Shown here one piece after another: positions 1-7,657 of a stretch of 64,000 bases of DNA (the first letter of the stretch is position 1; the number at the start of each line of letters is the position of its first letter). Origin of the DNA: an uncultured Acetatifactor sp. GTDB taxonomy: Bacteria; Bacillota; Clostridia; Lachnospirales; Lachnospiraceae. Position numbers and translations under genes: made by a program. Where the stretch lies: NCBI GenBank assembly GCA_910577035.1, contig CAJTKW010000008.1:1-64000 (forward strand). Reading direction: 5' to 3'. The notes below the pieces were generated by a model. The model saw only the letters and a list, made by a program, of their open reading frames with translations. It was not told the DNA's origin and made no database searches.

Positions 1-372
1 CCGGAGGCGCCAGGAGCCAGTGAGGGGCAGGCGGATGCGGAAAAGATGCCGGAGGCGCCGGGAGCCAATGACGGGCAGGCGGAGCGGGGGAAGGGGTGCG
101 GTGACAGTCCGGGCTGGGAGAAGCACCGGGAAGAGAAGGTGGTATTTCAAATTGCTGCCAGGGAAGCTTACCGCATATACGACCGCTTTGAGGAAGAAGA
201 GATTGAACGGCTGCCGGACGGAGACTTTTTGATTACGCTACAATGTTGTCTGGACGATTGGGTATACGGAGTGATTTTGTCCTTTGGCCCTTCGGCCAGG
301 GTAATTTCTCCTGAGTATGTCAGGGAAAAGATGGTGGAAAAAATTCGGGACATGGAGAAGAATTATTTATAA
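1..372 (+). CDS. WYL-type transcriptional regulator, C-terminal part (cut by window edge)
   Basis: The frame is open from the first base, so the start lies upstream. The first 30 codons hold two copies of a Pro/Glu/Ala-rich unit, PEAPGA(S/N)(E/D)GQA, which looks like a flexible linker. The rest (VVFQIAAREAYRIYDRF onward, with GDFLITLQC, then a W, and ending in RDMEKNYL) resembles the C-terminal WCX extension of YafY-like WYL regulators, which bind ligands or nucleic acid and control transcription. The DNA-binding and WYL domains are outside the window, so the assignment rests on this tail only. A 93-base gap with no obvious terminator separates it from the next gene. Confidence 0.55.
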   Translation, partial: PEAPGASEGQADAEKMPEAPGANDGQAERGKGCGDSPGWEKHREEKVVFQIAAREAYRIYDRFEEEEIERLPDGDFLITLQCCLDDWVYGVILSFGPSARVISPEYVREKMVEKIRDMEKNYL

Positions 373-465
373 TATGACGCACAGGTGTCAGATTATCATT
401 GTTATAGTTGATTCAGGTATCAGATACCGGGCAGTAAAATACAACGAAAAACGGAGGAAAAGAGA

Positions 466-729
466 ATGGAACAAAATCTGAAGATCTGTCAGAGCTGCGG
501 AATGCCCATGCAGGAGGAGCAGTACGGAACGAATCAGGACGGCAGCAGGAATGACAGCTATTGCTGCTATTGCTACAAGGACGGTGCATTTGCACAGGAT
601 TGCAGCCTGGAGGAAATGGTGGAGTTCTGTGCTCCCTTTGAGGTGGAAGGCGGACGTGCCGGCAGCCTGGAGGAAGCGAAGGAGCAGCTTATGAAATATT
701 TCCCCACGTTGGAGAGATGGAGAGGATGA
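466..729 (+). CDS. Small putative zinc-ribbon protein
   Basis: An 87-residue protein with CQSCGMPM near the N-terminus and YCCYCYKDG about 20 residues later, the cysteine pattern of the 'putative zinc ribbon' family. The C-terminal half (LEEMVEFCAPF, then EEAKEQLMKYFPTLERW) is the helical tail usual in that family. Function is unknown; metal binding is inferred from the cysteines. A GGAGG-type site precedes the ATG, and the stop lies one base before the next gene, so the two are probably co-transcribed. Confidence 0.8.
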   Translation: MEQNLKICQSCGMPMQEEQYGTNQDGSRNDSYCCYCYKDGAFAQDCSLEEMVEFCAPFEVEGGRAGSLEEAKEQLMKYFPTLERWRG

Positions 730-730
730 T

Positions 731-1582
731 ATGCTGGAGATACCGGAAAGCCTGACAATTGCGAAACAACTGAATGAGACGATACAGGGAAAAAGAATTC
801 TGGAGGTGGAGGCGGCGCATACGCCCCATTCCTTTGCCTGGTACAGCGGAGAACCCGGGTTCTATTCGGAGATTATGGAGGGGCGGGAAATCGGCGTATC
901 AGAGGGCATTGGCAGTATGGTGGAAATCTCCCTGGCATCAAAGCATCCGGGAACAAAGAATGCAGAGTACAGCTTTCTGGCGGGGGACGGTGCCACAATC
1001 CGTTATTTTGCTCCCGGGGAGCCGCTGCCGGAGAAGTATCAGGCCCGCATTACCCTGGAGGATGAAAGTAACGTGGTCTGTTCCATACGGATGTACGGTA
1101 CCTTGTTTCTGGTCCGCCCTGAGCTTTTTGACAATCCATATTATCTGGCTGCGAAGGAGAAGCCGCGGCCGAATACGGAAGACTTTACCTACGGTTATTT
1201 CCGGGGGTTGTTTGACCAGGTGTCAGGAACGCTTTCCATGAAGGCGTTTCTGGCTACGGAGCAGAGGATTCCGGGGCTTGGAAATGGCGTGCTGCAGGAT
1301 ATTCTGCTGGAGGCGGGGCTTCACCCGAAAAGGAAAATCGGCAGCCTGACGGAGGCGCAGAGGCGGAGAACCTATGACGCGCTTCTGGAAACTCTGCAAA
1401 ATATGACGGCAGGAGGCGGCCGGGATACGGAGAAGGATCTCTTCGGAAGAAAGGGAAGGTATCATACCCTGCTCTGCCAGCGGGCGGCAGGAAAGCCCTG
1501 CCCTTACTGCGGTACGGAGATTGGAAAAGCAAATTATCTGGGGGGAAGTATTTATTTCTGCCCGGCATGCCAGGGAGCATAA
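731..1582 (+). CDS. Fpg/Nei (MutM)-like DNA glycosylase family protein lacking the catalytic proline
   Basis: 283 residues with the overall plan of formamidopyrimidine-DNA glycosylase/endonuclease VIII: N-terminal beta domain, a helix-two-turns-helix around EQRIPGLGNGVLQDILLEAG (residues about 177-196), the loop TEKDLFGRKG, and a C-terminal zinc finger C-X2-C-X16-C-X2-C starting at CPYC. Family members excise oxidised bases, using the Pro exposed after Met removal as nucleophile next to a Glu. Here the N-terminus reads MLEIPE: Leu replaces that Pro while the Glu is kept. The protein may therefore be a variant with altered chemistry or a DNA-binding relative; which is not visible here. It follows the zinc-ribbon gene with a one-base gap. 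Confidence 0.8.
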   Translation: MLEIPESLTIAKQLNETIQGKRILEVEAAHTPHSFAWYSGEPGFYSEIMEGREIGVSEGIGSMVEISLASKHPGTKNAEYSFLAGDGATIRYFAPGEPLPEKYQARITLEDESNVVCSIRMYGTLFLVRPELFDNPYYLAAKEKPRPNTEDFTYGYFRGLFDQVSGTLSMKAFLATEQRIPGLGNGVLQDILLEAGLHPKRKIGSLTEAQRRRTYDALLETLQNMTAGGGRDTEKDLFGRKGRYHTLLCQRAAGKPCPYCGTEIGKANYLGGSIYFCPACQGA

Positions 1583-1611
1583 AGGAGAGGGATCAAATAT
1601 CGGAGGACAGT

Positions 1612-2409
1612 ATGCAGAAGTGTTCAAGGGAAGGCAGGATCATTGCTTCCAATTATTTCAACTATTATAAGGCGTTTGCGCGATCAGGTATTGTTGAGTA
1701 TCATGAAGGGCCTGTCAGCTGGATCATTCCACGAAAGGGGAAAAACGGCCCGTCCCTTGCCTTTCGGATTCATCTGAACGAAGAGAACGCCGAGACCGAG
1801 TTAAAGGCTCTGGGCAGGGGCATCCAAAAGGGCGAGGTGCCAAAGCTGTGGATCGTGACACCGGATGCTTCACCGGATCATATCATTGAAATAATGGAAC
1901 GGAGCGGCTTTAGAAATTTGTCGGGGGAGGATGACGAGCCGGCAATGCTGCTGCGCAGGGAGGACTTTCTGCCATACAGAGAGGAAAACAGCCGGATTAT
2001 CTGCCGGAGTGTAAGCACCATGGATGATTTCAGAACATGGGTAGATGTGGTAAATACTGCGTTGCATGGCTGGGACATGATTGATGCGGATCATTATTTT
2101 ACATGGGTACAGGAGGAGGCCGTGAGGATTTACCTGGCGGAGACGGATGGTGCTGTCATTTCAACCTGTGCAACGATTCAAAATGGAAGCACGGCCTCAT
2201 TGGAATTTGTATCAACTCTTGAACAATATCGAAGGAAGAAAGCGGCGGCGCTGCTATCTTCCTTTGCGATAGCTGACCTCTTAAATAATGGCGCTGAAAC
2301 GGTTACACTTAGCGCGTGTGGTGACTCCGTGCATTTATACAGGAGATTGGGGTTTCAGAAAATTTTTAATAATACTATTTTGGAATATCAATTTGTACAG
2401 GAGGAATGA
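1612..2409 (+). CDS. GNAT-family N-acetyltransferase
   Basis: 265 residues. The C-terminal half carries the GNAT core: AVISTCATIQNGSTASLEFV (beta strands), then EQYRRKKAAALLSSFAIADL for the acetyl-CoA loop and helix, and YRRLGFQKI near the end. The N-terminal half (about 130 residues) is a second, weaker GNAT-like region. An upstream in-frame ATG exists at 1567 inside the preceding gene, but GGAGG at 1602-1606 favours the ATG at 1612. The stop overlaps the next start as ATGA, indicating an operon. The substrate cannot be told. Confidence 0.75.
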   Translation: MQKCSREGRIIASNYFNYYKAFARSGIVEYHEGPVSWIIPRKGKNGPSLAFRIHLNEENAETELKALGRGIQKGEVPKLWIVTPDASPDHIIEIMERSGFRNLSGEDDEPAMLLRREDFLPYREENSRIICRSVSTMDDFRTWVDVVNTALHGWDMIDADHYFTWVQEEAVRIYLAETDGAVISTCATIQNGSTASLEFVSTLEQYRRKKAAALLSSFAIADLLNNGAETVTLSACGDSVHLYRRLGFQKIFNNTILEYQFVQEE

Positions 2410-2876
2410 AAATGGAAATCAGCAGGTGCGTCAAGGAGTCTTTTGCGGTGATCGGCAAAGAGGGCTTTACCGGGGACGGGGCCGGGATTATCCGGCAGCT
2501 CTGGGAAGATGCCAACAGCCATTTCGGGGAGGTGGCAAATCTGGCGAAAAAAGACGAAAAGGGAAATCTGGCAGGTGTCTGGGGTGCCATGTCGGACATA
2601 AGCCGATCATTTCTGCCCTGGGAGGAGGGTTTTACAAAGGGCCTGTATCTGGCGGGGGTGGAATGTGAGGAAGGGGCTGAGGCGCCGGAAGGCTGGACCA
2701 GGTGGGTGATCCCGGGCTTTGAGTATATCTATACCGAAAAGGAAAACGAGGATACTTTCTCTCAGGTGCTGGAGTATCTGAAAAGGAATGGTCTGGAGCT
2801 TGTGGGGGCCGTTCAGGAATTTAACTGTCCGGAGACCCGGAAGGAATATTTGTTCTTCCCGATTCGCAGCCTGTGA
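2406..2876 (+). CDS. GyrI-like/effector-binding domain protein
   Basis: 156 residues with the layout of the GyrI-like (AraC effector-binding) small-molecule domain: N-terminal SFAVIGKEG strand, the middle GAMSDISRSF and YLAGVECEEGAEAP segments, WVIPGFEYIYTE, and the closing NGLELVGAVQEFNCP followed by a short tail. No DNA-binding domain is attached, so it is a stand-alone ligand-binding module of unknown ligand. It overlaps the stop of the acetyltransferase (ATGA), so translation is probably coupled. Confidence 0.7.
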   Translation: MKMEISRCVKESFAVIGKEGFTGDGAGIIRQLWEDANSHFGEVANLAKKDEKGNLAGVWGAMSDISRSFLPWEEGFTKGLYLAGVECEEGAEAPEGWTRWVIPGFEYIYTEKENEDTFSQVLEYLKRNGLELVGAVQEFNCPETRKEYLFFPIRSL

Positions 2877-3162
2877 ATGATTTGCAGGCTGTAAATTATT
2901 GCATATATATTTTCAAAAGATATTGCATTTCTGCATATATGCTGATATGATAAAAAAGAATAAAGCATATATTCTTTGAATCTCTGACAGCGCAAGCTGT
3001 ATCTGCCGGGAACTCCCCGTAGGACTTCAATGAAATCTGTGCTTTTCATCCACACATTATTTTATAAGGCATGGATTCGGAAGAAGGCGGGGACGGCAAA
3101 GGGGTCGGCGGACACTGCAGGCGGTTTCGGCTTTCATTCGGATTCCATGAGAAGGAGGACGA

Positions 3163-4173
3163 TTGAAAAAAAAAACGAAAGAGCAGGCAAAGAAGCAGTC
3201 CGGATGGGCGAAAAGAAACCGCAGGAGGCAGCGGCCTTCCAAACAGCGCGTGAGGAAGCAGTACAAGGATACGGTATTCCGGATGCTGTTTCGGGATAAG
3301 GTGCGTCTGCTGGAGCTGTATAATGCAGTCAGCGGGAGCCGCTGTGCAGATCCGGAGGCATTGGAGATTGTGACGCTGGAGAATGCCATTTACATGGGAA
3401 TGAAGAACGATCTGGCATTTCTGGTAGATTTTCATTTGTATCTGTATGAGCACCAGTCTACGGTGAACCTGAACATGCCGCTGCGGTTCCTGGAGTATGT
3501 GACAGAGGAGTATGCCAGGCTTACGGCAGGGAAGAATCTATACGGAAGCAGGCAGATAGTGCTTCCGCCCCCGCACTTTGTGGTGTTTTACAATGGAAAG
3601 CGGGAGTACCCGGAGAGGAAGCTGCTGCGGCTTTCGGAGGCATTTCAGGTGCAGGAGAAGGAGCCGGCACTGGAGCTCAGCGTACTGGTGTTGAATATCA
3701 ATGAAGGGTACAACACTGTGTTAAAGGAGCAGTGCCGGACTTTGGGGGAATATATGCAGTATGTGAACAAGGTGCGGGAATATGCGGCGGTCTTATCCAT
3801 GGAGGAGGCGGTAGACCGTGGGGTGGATGAGTGTATAGCGGCCGGAATTCTTAAGGATTTTCTTCTGGCAAACAAGGCGGAGGTGAAGCGTATGAGTATT
3901 TATGAATACGACGAAGAAGCGACGAGAGAGGCCATTCGCGTGGAGGAATATATGCGGGGCCGGGAAGAGGGCAGAGAAGAAGGAAAGGAAGAGGGCAGAG
4001 AAGAAGGTATTGAGGCCTTGATCCTCGATAATATGGAAAACGGTGCCGAAAGAGAAGTCATTATAGGGAAGCTAACGAAAAGATTTGGGCTTAAAAGCGA
4101 CAAAGCGGAGATTCATTATGAGAAAACGGCAAAAAAATATTTTCCAATCAGGGGAAAAGGTGGTACAATATAA
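3163..4173 (+). CDS. Rpn-type PD-(D/E)XK nuclease/transposase-like protein
   Basis: 336 residues, TTG start after AAGGAGG at 3152-3158. A Lys/Arg-rich N-terminus (about 32 residues) is followed by YKDTVFRMLFRDKVRLLELY and LENAIYMGMKNDLAFLVDF, typical of the Lachnospiraceae branch of the Rpn (recombination-promoting nuclease/putative transposase) family. The Asp in FLVDF and the Glu in YEHQS are the candidate PD-(D/E)XK active-site residues. The C-terminus has a charged GREEGREEGKEEGREEG stretch, common in these proteins, and then a helical tail. Rpn proteins are DNA endonucleases that raise recombination; this relative's activity is inferred. The preceding 286 bases hold no gene, only AT-rich sequence with GCATATAT repeats. 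Confidence 0.8.
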   Translation: MKKKTKEQAKKQSGWAKRNRRRQRPSKQRVRKQYKDTVFRMLFRDKVRLLELYNAVSGSRCADPEALEIVTLENAIYMGMKNDLAFLVDFHLYLYEHQSTVNLNMPLRFLEYVTEEYARLTAGKNLYGSRQIVLPPPHFVVFYNGKREYPERKLLRLSEAFQVQEKEPALELSVLVLNINEGYNTVLKEQCRTLGEYMQYVNKVREYAAVLSMEEAVDRGVDECIAAGILKDFLLANKAEVKRMSIYEYDEEATREAIRVEEYMRGREEGREEGKEEGREEGIEALILDNMENGAEREVIIGKLTKRFGLKSDKAEIHYEKTAKKYFPIRGKGGTI

Positions 4174-4233
4174 CGAAAGTATTACCGAATAAACGGAAGT
4201 ATATCGTAAATAATTTAAGGAAGGATCACGGAT

Positions 4234-5319
4234 ATGGATAAAATTATTTTGACAGGCGACAGGCCCACCGGAAGACTGCATGTGGGGCATTATGCAGGCT
4301 CCCTGCGCAGACGGGTAGAACTGCAGGACTCGGGAGAATATAAAAAGGTATTTATCATGATTGCCGATGCACAGGCATTGACGGACAATATTGAGAACCC
4401 CGAGAAAGTGCGTCAGAATATCATTGAAGTAGCGCTGGATTATATGTCCTGCGGCCTGGATCCTGAAAAATCCACATTACTCATTCAATCCCAGATTCCC
4501 GAGCTGTGCGAACTGACCTTTTACTACATGGACCTGGTAACCGTAGCCAGGCTGCAGAGGAATCCTACGGTGAAGAGCGAAATTCAGATGCGTAATTTCG
4601 AGGCCAGCATTCCGGTGGGCTTTTTTACCTATCCCATCAGCCAGGCTGCGGATATTACCGCATTTAAGGCTACTACGGTTCCTGTGGGGGATGACCAGCT
4701 GCCTATGATTGAACAGACAAGGGAGATCGTCCATAAGTTTAATACGGTGTATGAGCCGGTTCTGGTGGAGCCCACAGCCCTTTTGCCGGAGAACGAGGCA
4801 TCCAAAAGGCTGCCCGGAACGGACGGCAAGGCAAAGATGAGCAAGTCTCTCGGCAATTGTATCTATCTTGCGGATACGGCGGATGAGGTGAAGAATAAGA
4901 TTATGAGCATGTACACCGATCCGCTGCACCTTCAGGTCAGCGATCCCGGGCATCTGGAGGGAAATACGGTATTTACGTATCTGGATGCTTTCTGCAGGCA
5001 GGAGCATTTTGAGCGCTATCTGCCGGAGTATGCCGATCTGGATGAATTGAAGGCACATTACCAGAGAGGCGGGCTCGGAGACGTGAAAGTGAAAAAGTTC
5101 CTGAACAATATCCTGCAGGAGACCCTGGAGCCCGTCCGTAACCGCAGGAAGGAGCTGGAGAAGGATATTTCTGCAGTGTATGATGTTTTAAAGAAGGGCA
5201 GCGAAGCGGCGAGAGAAGCTGCGGCAGAGACTCTTTCCCAGGTGAAGAGCGCCATGAGGATCAATTACTTTGAAGACGCGGAGCTGATCCGCGCACAAAG
5301 GGAGAAATATGAAGCTTAG
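4234..5319 (+). CDS. trpS: Tryptophan--tRNA ligase
   Basis: 361 residues, cytosolic class I aminoacyl-tRNA synthetase that charges tRNA-Trp. The HIGH-type motif is TGRLHVGHY near residue 11 and the KMSKS loop is AKMSKSLGN near residue 206; IADAQALTD and [14 protein letters not shown] are further hallmarks of TrpRS. Length is close to the usual 330-360. GGAAGGA lies upstream of the ATG. The short 60-base upstream gap leaves no room for a T-box leader, so tRNA-responsive control is not evident. The 3' end overlaps the start of the SH3-repeat protein by 11 bases. Confidence 0.97.
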   Translation: MDKIILTGDRPTGRLHVGHYAGSLRRRVELQDSGEYKKVFIMIADAQALTDNIENPEKVRQNIIEVALDYMSCGLDPEKSTLLIQSQIPELCELTFYYMDLVTVARLQRNPTVKSEIQMRNFEASIPVGFFTYPISQAADITAFKATTVPVGDDQLPMIEQTREIVHKFNTVYEPVLVEPTALLPENEASKRLPGTDGKAKMSKSLGNCIYLADTADEVKNKIMSMYTDPLHLQVSDPGHLEGNTVFTYLDAFCRQEHFERYLPEYADLDELKAHYQRGGLGDVKVKKFLNNILQETLEPVRNRRKELEKDISAVYDVLKKGSEAAREAAAETLSQVKSAMRINYFEDAELIRAQREKYEA

Positions 5320-6343
5320 TATGGATTATGACGAAGATGAGGAGTATGAGGAAGAGTACGACGATTCAGAACCGGAAGAGGAGGAAGGCAGGGCAGTAAA
5401 GCCGATGACTGCGATTCTGGCGATTCTGGTGCTGGTGGTTTTGTCAGCCATTATCTGCGCTGTTTTGTGGAATGTGACCCATAGCGGCCGGGGCAAGGAC
5501 AATACCGAAAAAAATCCGGCGAAGCAGACGGAGGAAGGGGAACCAGGCGGGGAACCGGTTCCGGGTGCGTCTTCCGGAGCGGACGGAGAGCCGGCTTCGG
5601 GAACTGCTCCTGAGGAGAGCAGGGAACCGGTTCCGGGTGCGTCTTCCGGAGCAGACGGGGAGCCGGCTTCGGGAACTACTCCTGAGGAGAGCAGGGAACC
5701 GGCTCCGGGTGCGTCTTCCGGAGCAGACGGGGAGCCGGCTTCGGGAACTACTCCTGAGGAGAGCGGGGAACCGGCTCCGGGAGACAGCGCTTCCGGCGCG
5801 GCAGGCAGCGGCGGGGCGGCAGGACAGGAGTCGATGGTCTTTGCGGAATGTACGGAAACGGTGACCCCCAAGGAGGTCATCAACCTTCGTTCCGTTCCGA
5901 GTACGGGGCAGGCAGACACGATTGTAGCCCAGGCCAGGAACGGAGAAACCTTCACGAGGACAGGGATTAACAGTGATACGGGCTGGTCCAGGGTGGAATA
6001 TAACGGGCAGGTTCTGTATGCAGTCAGCAATTACCTGACTGTGGATCTGACATATCAGCCGCCTGCTGCCGCAGCGGATTCCAACAGTGTCAGCACAAAG
6101 GACGGGAGGACCATCGTTTTTACGGATTGTGATGATGAAGTATCTCCTAAGATATATGTGAACCTGCGTCTGGAGCCCAGCACCTCGGAGGGCAATGATA
6201 CGGTACATTGCAGGCTGGAATATGGAGAGGTCGTGCACCGCACGGGTATCAGTGAGGACTCCGGCTGGTCCAGGGTAGAGTATGACGGCGCGGTGCTTTA
6301 TGTAGTGACCAGCTATATATATGTGGTGGAGGACAGTCAGTAA
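5309..6343 (+). CDS. Membrane-anchored protein with two SH3-like domains
   Basis: 344 residues: an acidic cytoplasmic N-terminus (about 30 residues, mostly Asp/Glu), one transmembrane helix ([20 protein letters not shown]), a Gly/Pro/Glu/Ser linker with three 24-residue repeats ([18 protein letters not shown] and so on), then two bacterial SH3 domains. These carry the matching cores [10 protein letters not shown]...[19 protein letters not shown] and VNLRLEPST...[19 protein letters not shown]. Such domains bind cell-wall peptides, so an extracellular wall-associated role is likely. The start overlaps trpS; GGAG at 5301-5304 supports it. Confidence 0.8.
   Translation: MKLSMDYDEDEEYEEEYDDSEPEEEEGRAVKPMTAILAILVLVVLSAIICAVLWNVTHSGRGKDNTEKNPAKQTEEGEPGGEPVPGASSGADGEPASGTAPEESREPVPGASSGADGEPASGTTPEESREPAPGASSGADGEPASGTTPEESGEPAPGDSASGAAGSGGAAGQESMVFAECTETVTPKEVINLRSVPSTGQADTIVAQARNGETFTRTGINSDTGWSRVEYNGQVLYAVSNYLTVDLTYQPPAAAADSNSVSTKDGRTIVFTDCDDEVSPKIYVNLRLEPSTSEGNDTVHCRLEYGEVVHRTGISEDSGWSRVEYDGAVLYVVTSYIYVVEDSQ
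5552..5767 (+). repeat. Three tandem 72-bp repeats in the SH3-protein linker
   Basis: Three consecutive in-frame 72-base units start at 5552, 5624 and 5696 with only a few base differences between them. Each encodes 24 residues rich in Gly, Pro, Glu and Ser. Repeats this similar can change number by slippage or recombination, altering linker length without breaking the frame. Confidence 0.9.
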
Positions 6344-6379
6344 GCCGGCGCAGGAAAAGCCAATTGTGAAAGATCGAAA

Positions 6380-6410
6380 TGAATAAAAATTCCTTCGGAG
6401 AGAAATACTG
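6380..6410 (+). promoter_or_regulatory. Sigma-G-like promoter of spoVAD
   Basis: TGAATA at 6380-6385, an 18-base spacer, then AATACTG at 6404-6410, against the forespore sigma-G pattern TGAATA/CATACTA. It ends 35 bases before the ATG at 6445. The spoVAE gene has a similar element at the same distance, which supports both. It lies inside the longer frame that begins at 6379, an argument against that start. Confidence 0.5.
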
Positions 6411-6444
6411 GAGTAAAAAGCCAGAAATCCGGAGGAATTTATTT

Positions 6445-7515
6445 ATGAGCAGGAATCAAAAAATGGGAAAGGCCAGTATGAGGCCGGAACAGCCGGTTTA
6501 TATCTTAAACAGCGGAAGCGTGGTAGGAACCAAAGAAGGGCAGGGGCCATTGGGACTATTGTTTGACGCCGTGGGAGAGGATGATATGTTTGGCTGTGAG
6601 ACCTGGGAGGAGGCGGAGAGCACCATCCAGAAGAAGGCCGTCAATCTGGCATTGACCAAGGCAGGAGTAAAGGCGGAGGACATCTCCTTTGTCTTTGCCG
6701 GTGACTTGCTTGGTCAATCTATTGCCACATCATTTGGTATAGCCAGCTATCAGATACCACTACTTGGTGTATATGGGGCGTGTTCCACCTGTGGCGAGTC
6801 ATTGACTCTGGGAGTCATGAGCATTGCAGGGGGATTTGCGGACAGGGTGGTCTGTGCCACCTCCAGTCATTATGCCAGTGCAGAGAAGGAATTTCGATTT
6901 CCCCTGGATTACGGCAACCAGCGCCCCCTTTCCGCCACGTGGACGGTGACGGGCAGCGGGGCGTTCGTGCTTGGAAATGAAGCGGCGGCAAAGAGCGGAG
7001 GCACGGAGGAGAATACGGGAAATACCGGCGGGAGGACGGCCAGGGCGCGGATCACGGGCATGACGGTGGGAAAGATTGTGGATTATGGGCTGAAGGATTC
7101 CATGAATATGGGAGCCTGCATGGCTCCTGCTGCGGCGTCCACCATTGAACAGCACCTGAATGACTTCAACAGTCAACCGGAAGATTACGATAAAATCATT
7201 ACAGGGGACCTGGGAAAGGTGGGGCAGAGAGTGCTCATTGACCTGCTTCGGGAGAAGGGGATCGACATTTCCGACCGGCATATTGACTGCGGGATTGAAA
7301 TATATGACGGGGATTCCCAGGATACCCATGCCGGCGGAAGCGGCTGCGGCTGCTCGGCGGTCACTCTGTCGGCTTATATTTTGAAGCAGCTGGAGGAAAG
7401 GAACTGGAAAAAGGTGCTTTTCATGCCCACAGGGGCCCTGCTCAGTAAGACAAGCTTCAACGAGGGAAAGAGTGTGCCTGGCATTGCCCATGGACTGGTA
7501 ATCGAGTCCGTATAG
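6445..7515 (+). CDS. spoVAD: Stage V sporulation protein AD
   Basis: 356 residues with the thiolase-like fold of SpoVAD, part of the SpoVA channel that moves dipicolinic acid into the forespore and binds it. Diagnostic segments are YILNSGSVVGTKEGQGPLG, FAGDLLGQ, GVYGACSTCGESL, FADRVVCATSSHY and the closing STCG-type/GSGCGCSAV region. The start at 6445 follows GGAGG at 6431-6435; an upstream in-frame ATG at 6379 has no good site. spoVAC and spoVAE usually flank this gene, but here the neighbours are an SH3 protein and an alpha-xylosidase; spoVAE lies about 9.4 kb downstream. Confidence 0.95.
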   Translation: MSRNQKMGKASMRPEQPVYILNSGSVVGTKEGQGPLGLLFDAVGEDDMFGCETWEEAESTIQKKAVNLALTKAGVKAEDISFVFAGDLLGQSIATSFGIASYQIPLLGVYGACSTCGESLTLGVMSIAGGFADRVVCATSSHYASAEKEFRFPLDYGNQRPLSATWTVTGSGAFVLGNEAAAKSGGTEENTGNTGGRTARARITGMTVGKIVDYGLKDSMNMGACMAPAAASTIEQHLNDFNSQPEDYDKIITGDLGKVGQRVLIDLLREKGIDISDRHIDCGIEIYDGDSQDTHAGGSGCGCSAVTLSAYILKQLEERNWKKVLFMPTGALLSKTSFNEGKSVPGIAHGLVIESV

Positions 7516-7555
7516 CGGAAAGACACGGGAAATTTTTTTCGAACAGCAGGAATAG

Positions 7556-7603
7556 TTGTGGAAAGACAAGGGCTATGGTATCATAGTCCTTGAAGCGGTT
7601 ACA
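7556..7603 (+). promoter_or_regulatory. Promoter and cre-like operator before the alpha-xylosidase gene
   Basis: TTGTGG (7556-7561), 17 bases, TATCAT (7579-7584) form a plausible sigma-A promoter. At 7590-7603, at the expected transcription start, TTGAAGCGGTTACA resembles a catabolite (CcpA) or LacI-family operator with one main mismatch. Repression of this sugar gene by glucose would fit, but the site is only inferred. Confidence 0.4.
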
Positions 7604-7657
7604 GGGAAATATCAGGGGGATTGATTGTAAAAATATGAGTGCAGGAGGAAGAACGGT

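Noticed and set aside
3030..3299. 89-codon frame before the Rpn-like gene
   Set aside because: It overlaps the better supported TTG-started Rpn frame, lacks a ribosome site, and turns into low-complexity charged sequence.
4174..4233. T-box leader before trpS
   Set aside because: The gap is only 60 bases and has no T-box sequence or specifier stem.
5326..6238. Long minus-strand frames opposite the SH3 protein
   Set aside because: They are shadows of the 72-bp repeats and the two SH3 domains on the plus strand, with low-complexity Ser/Pro/Arg sequences.
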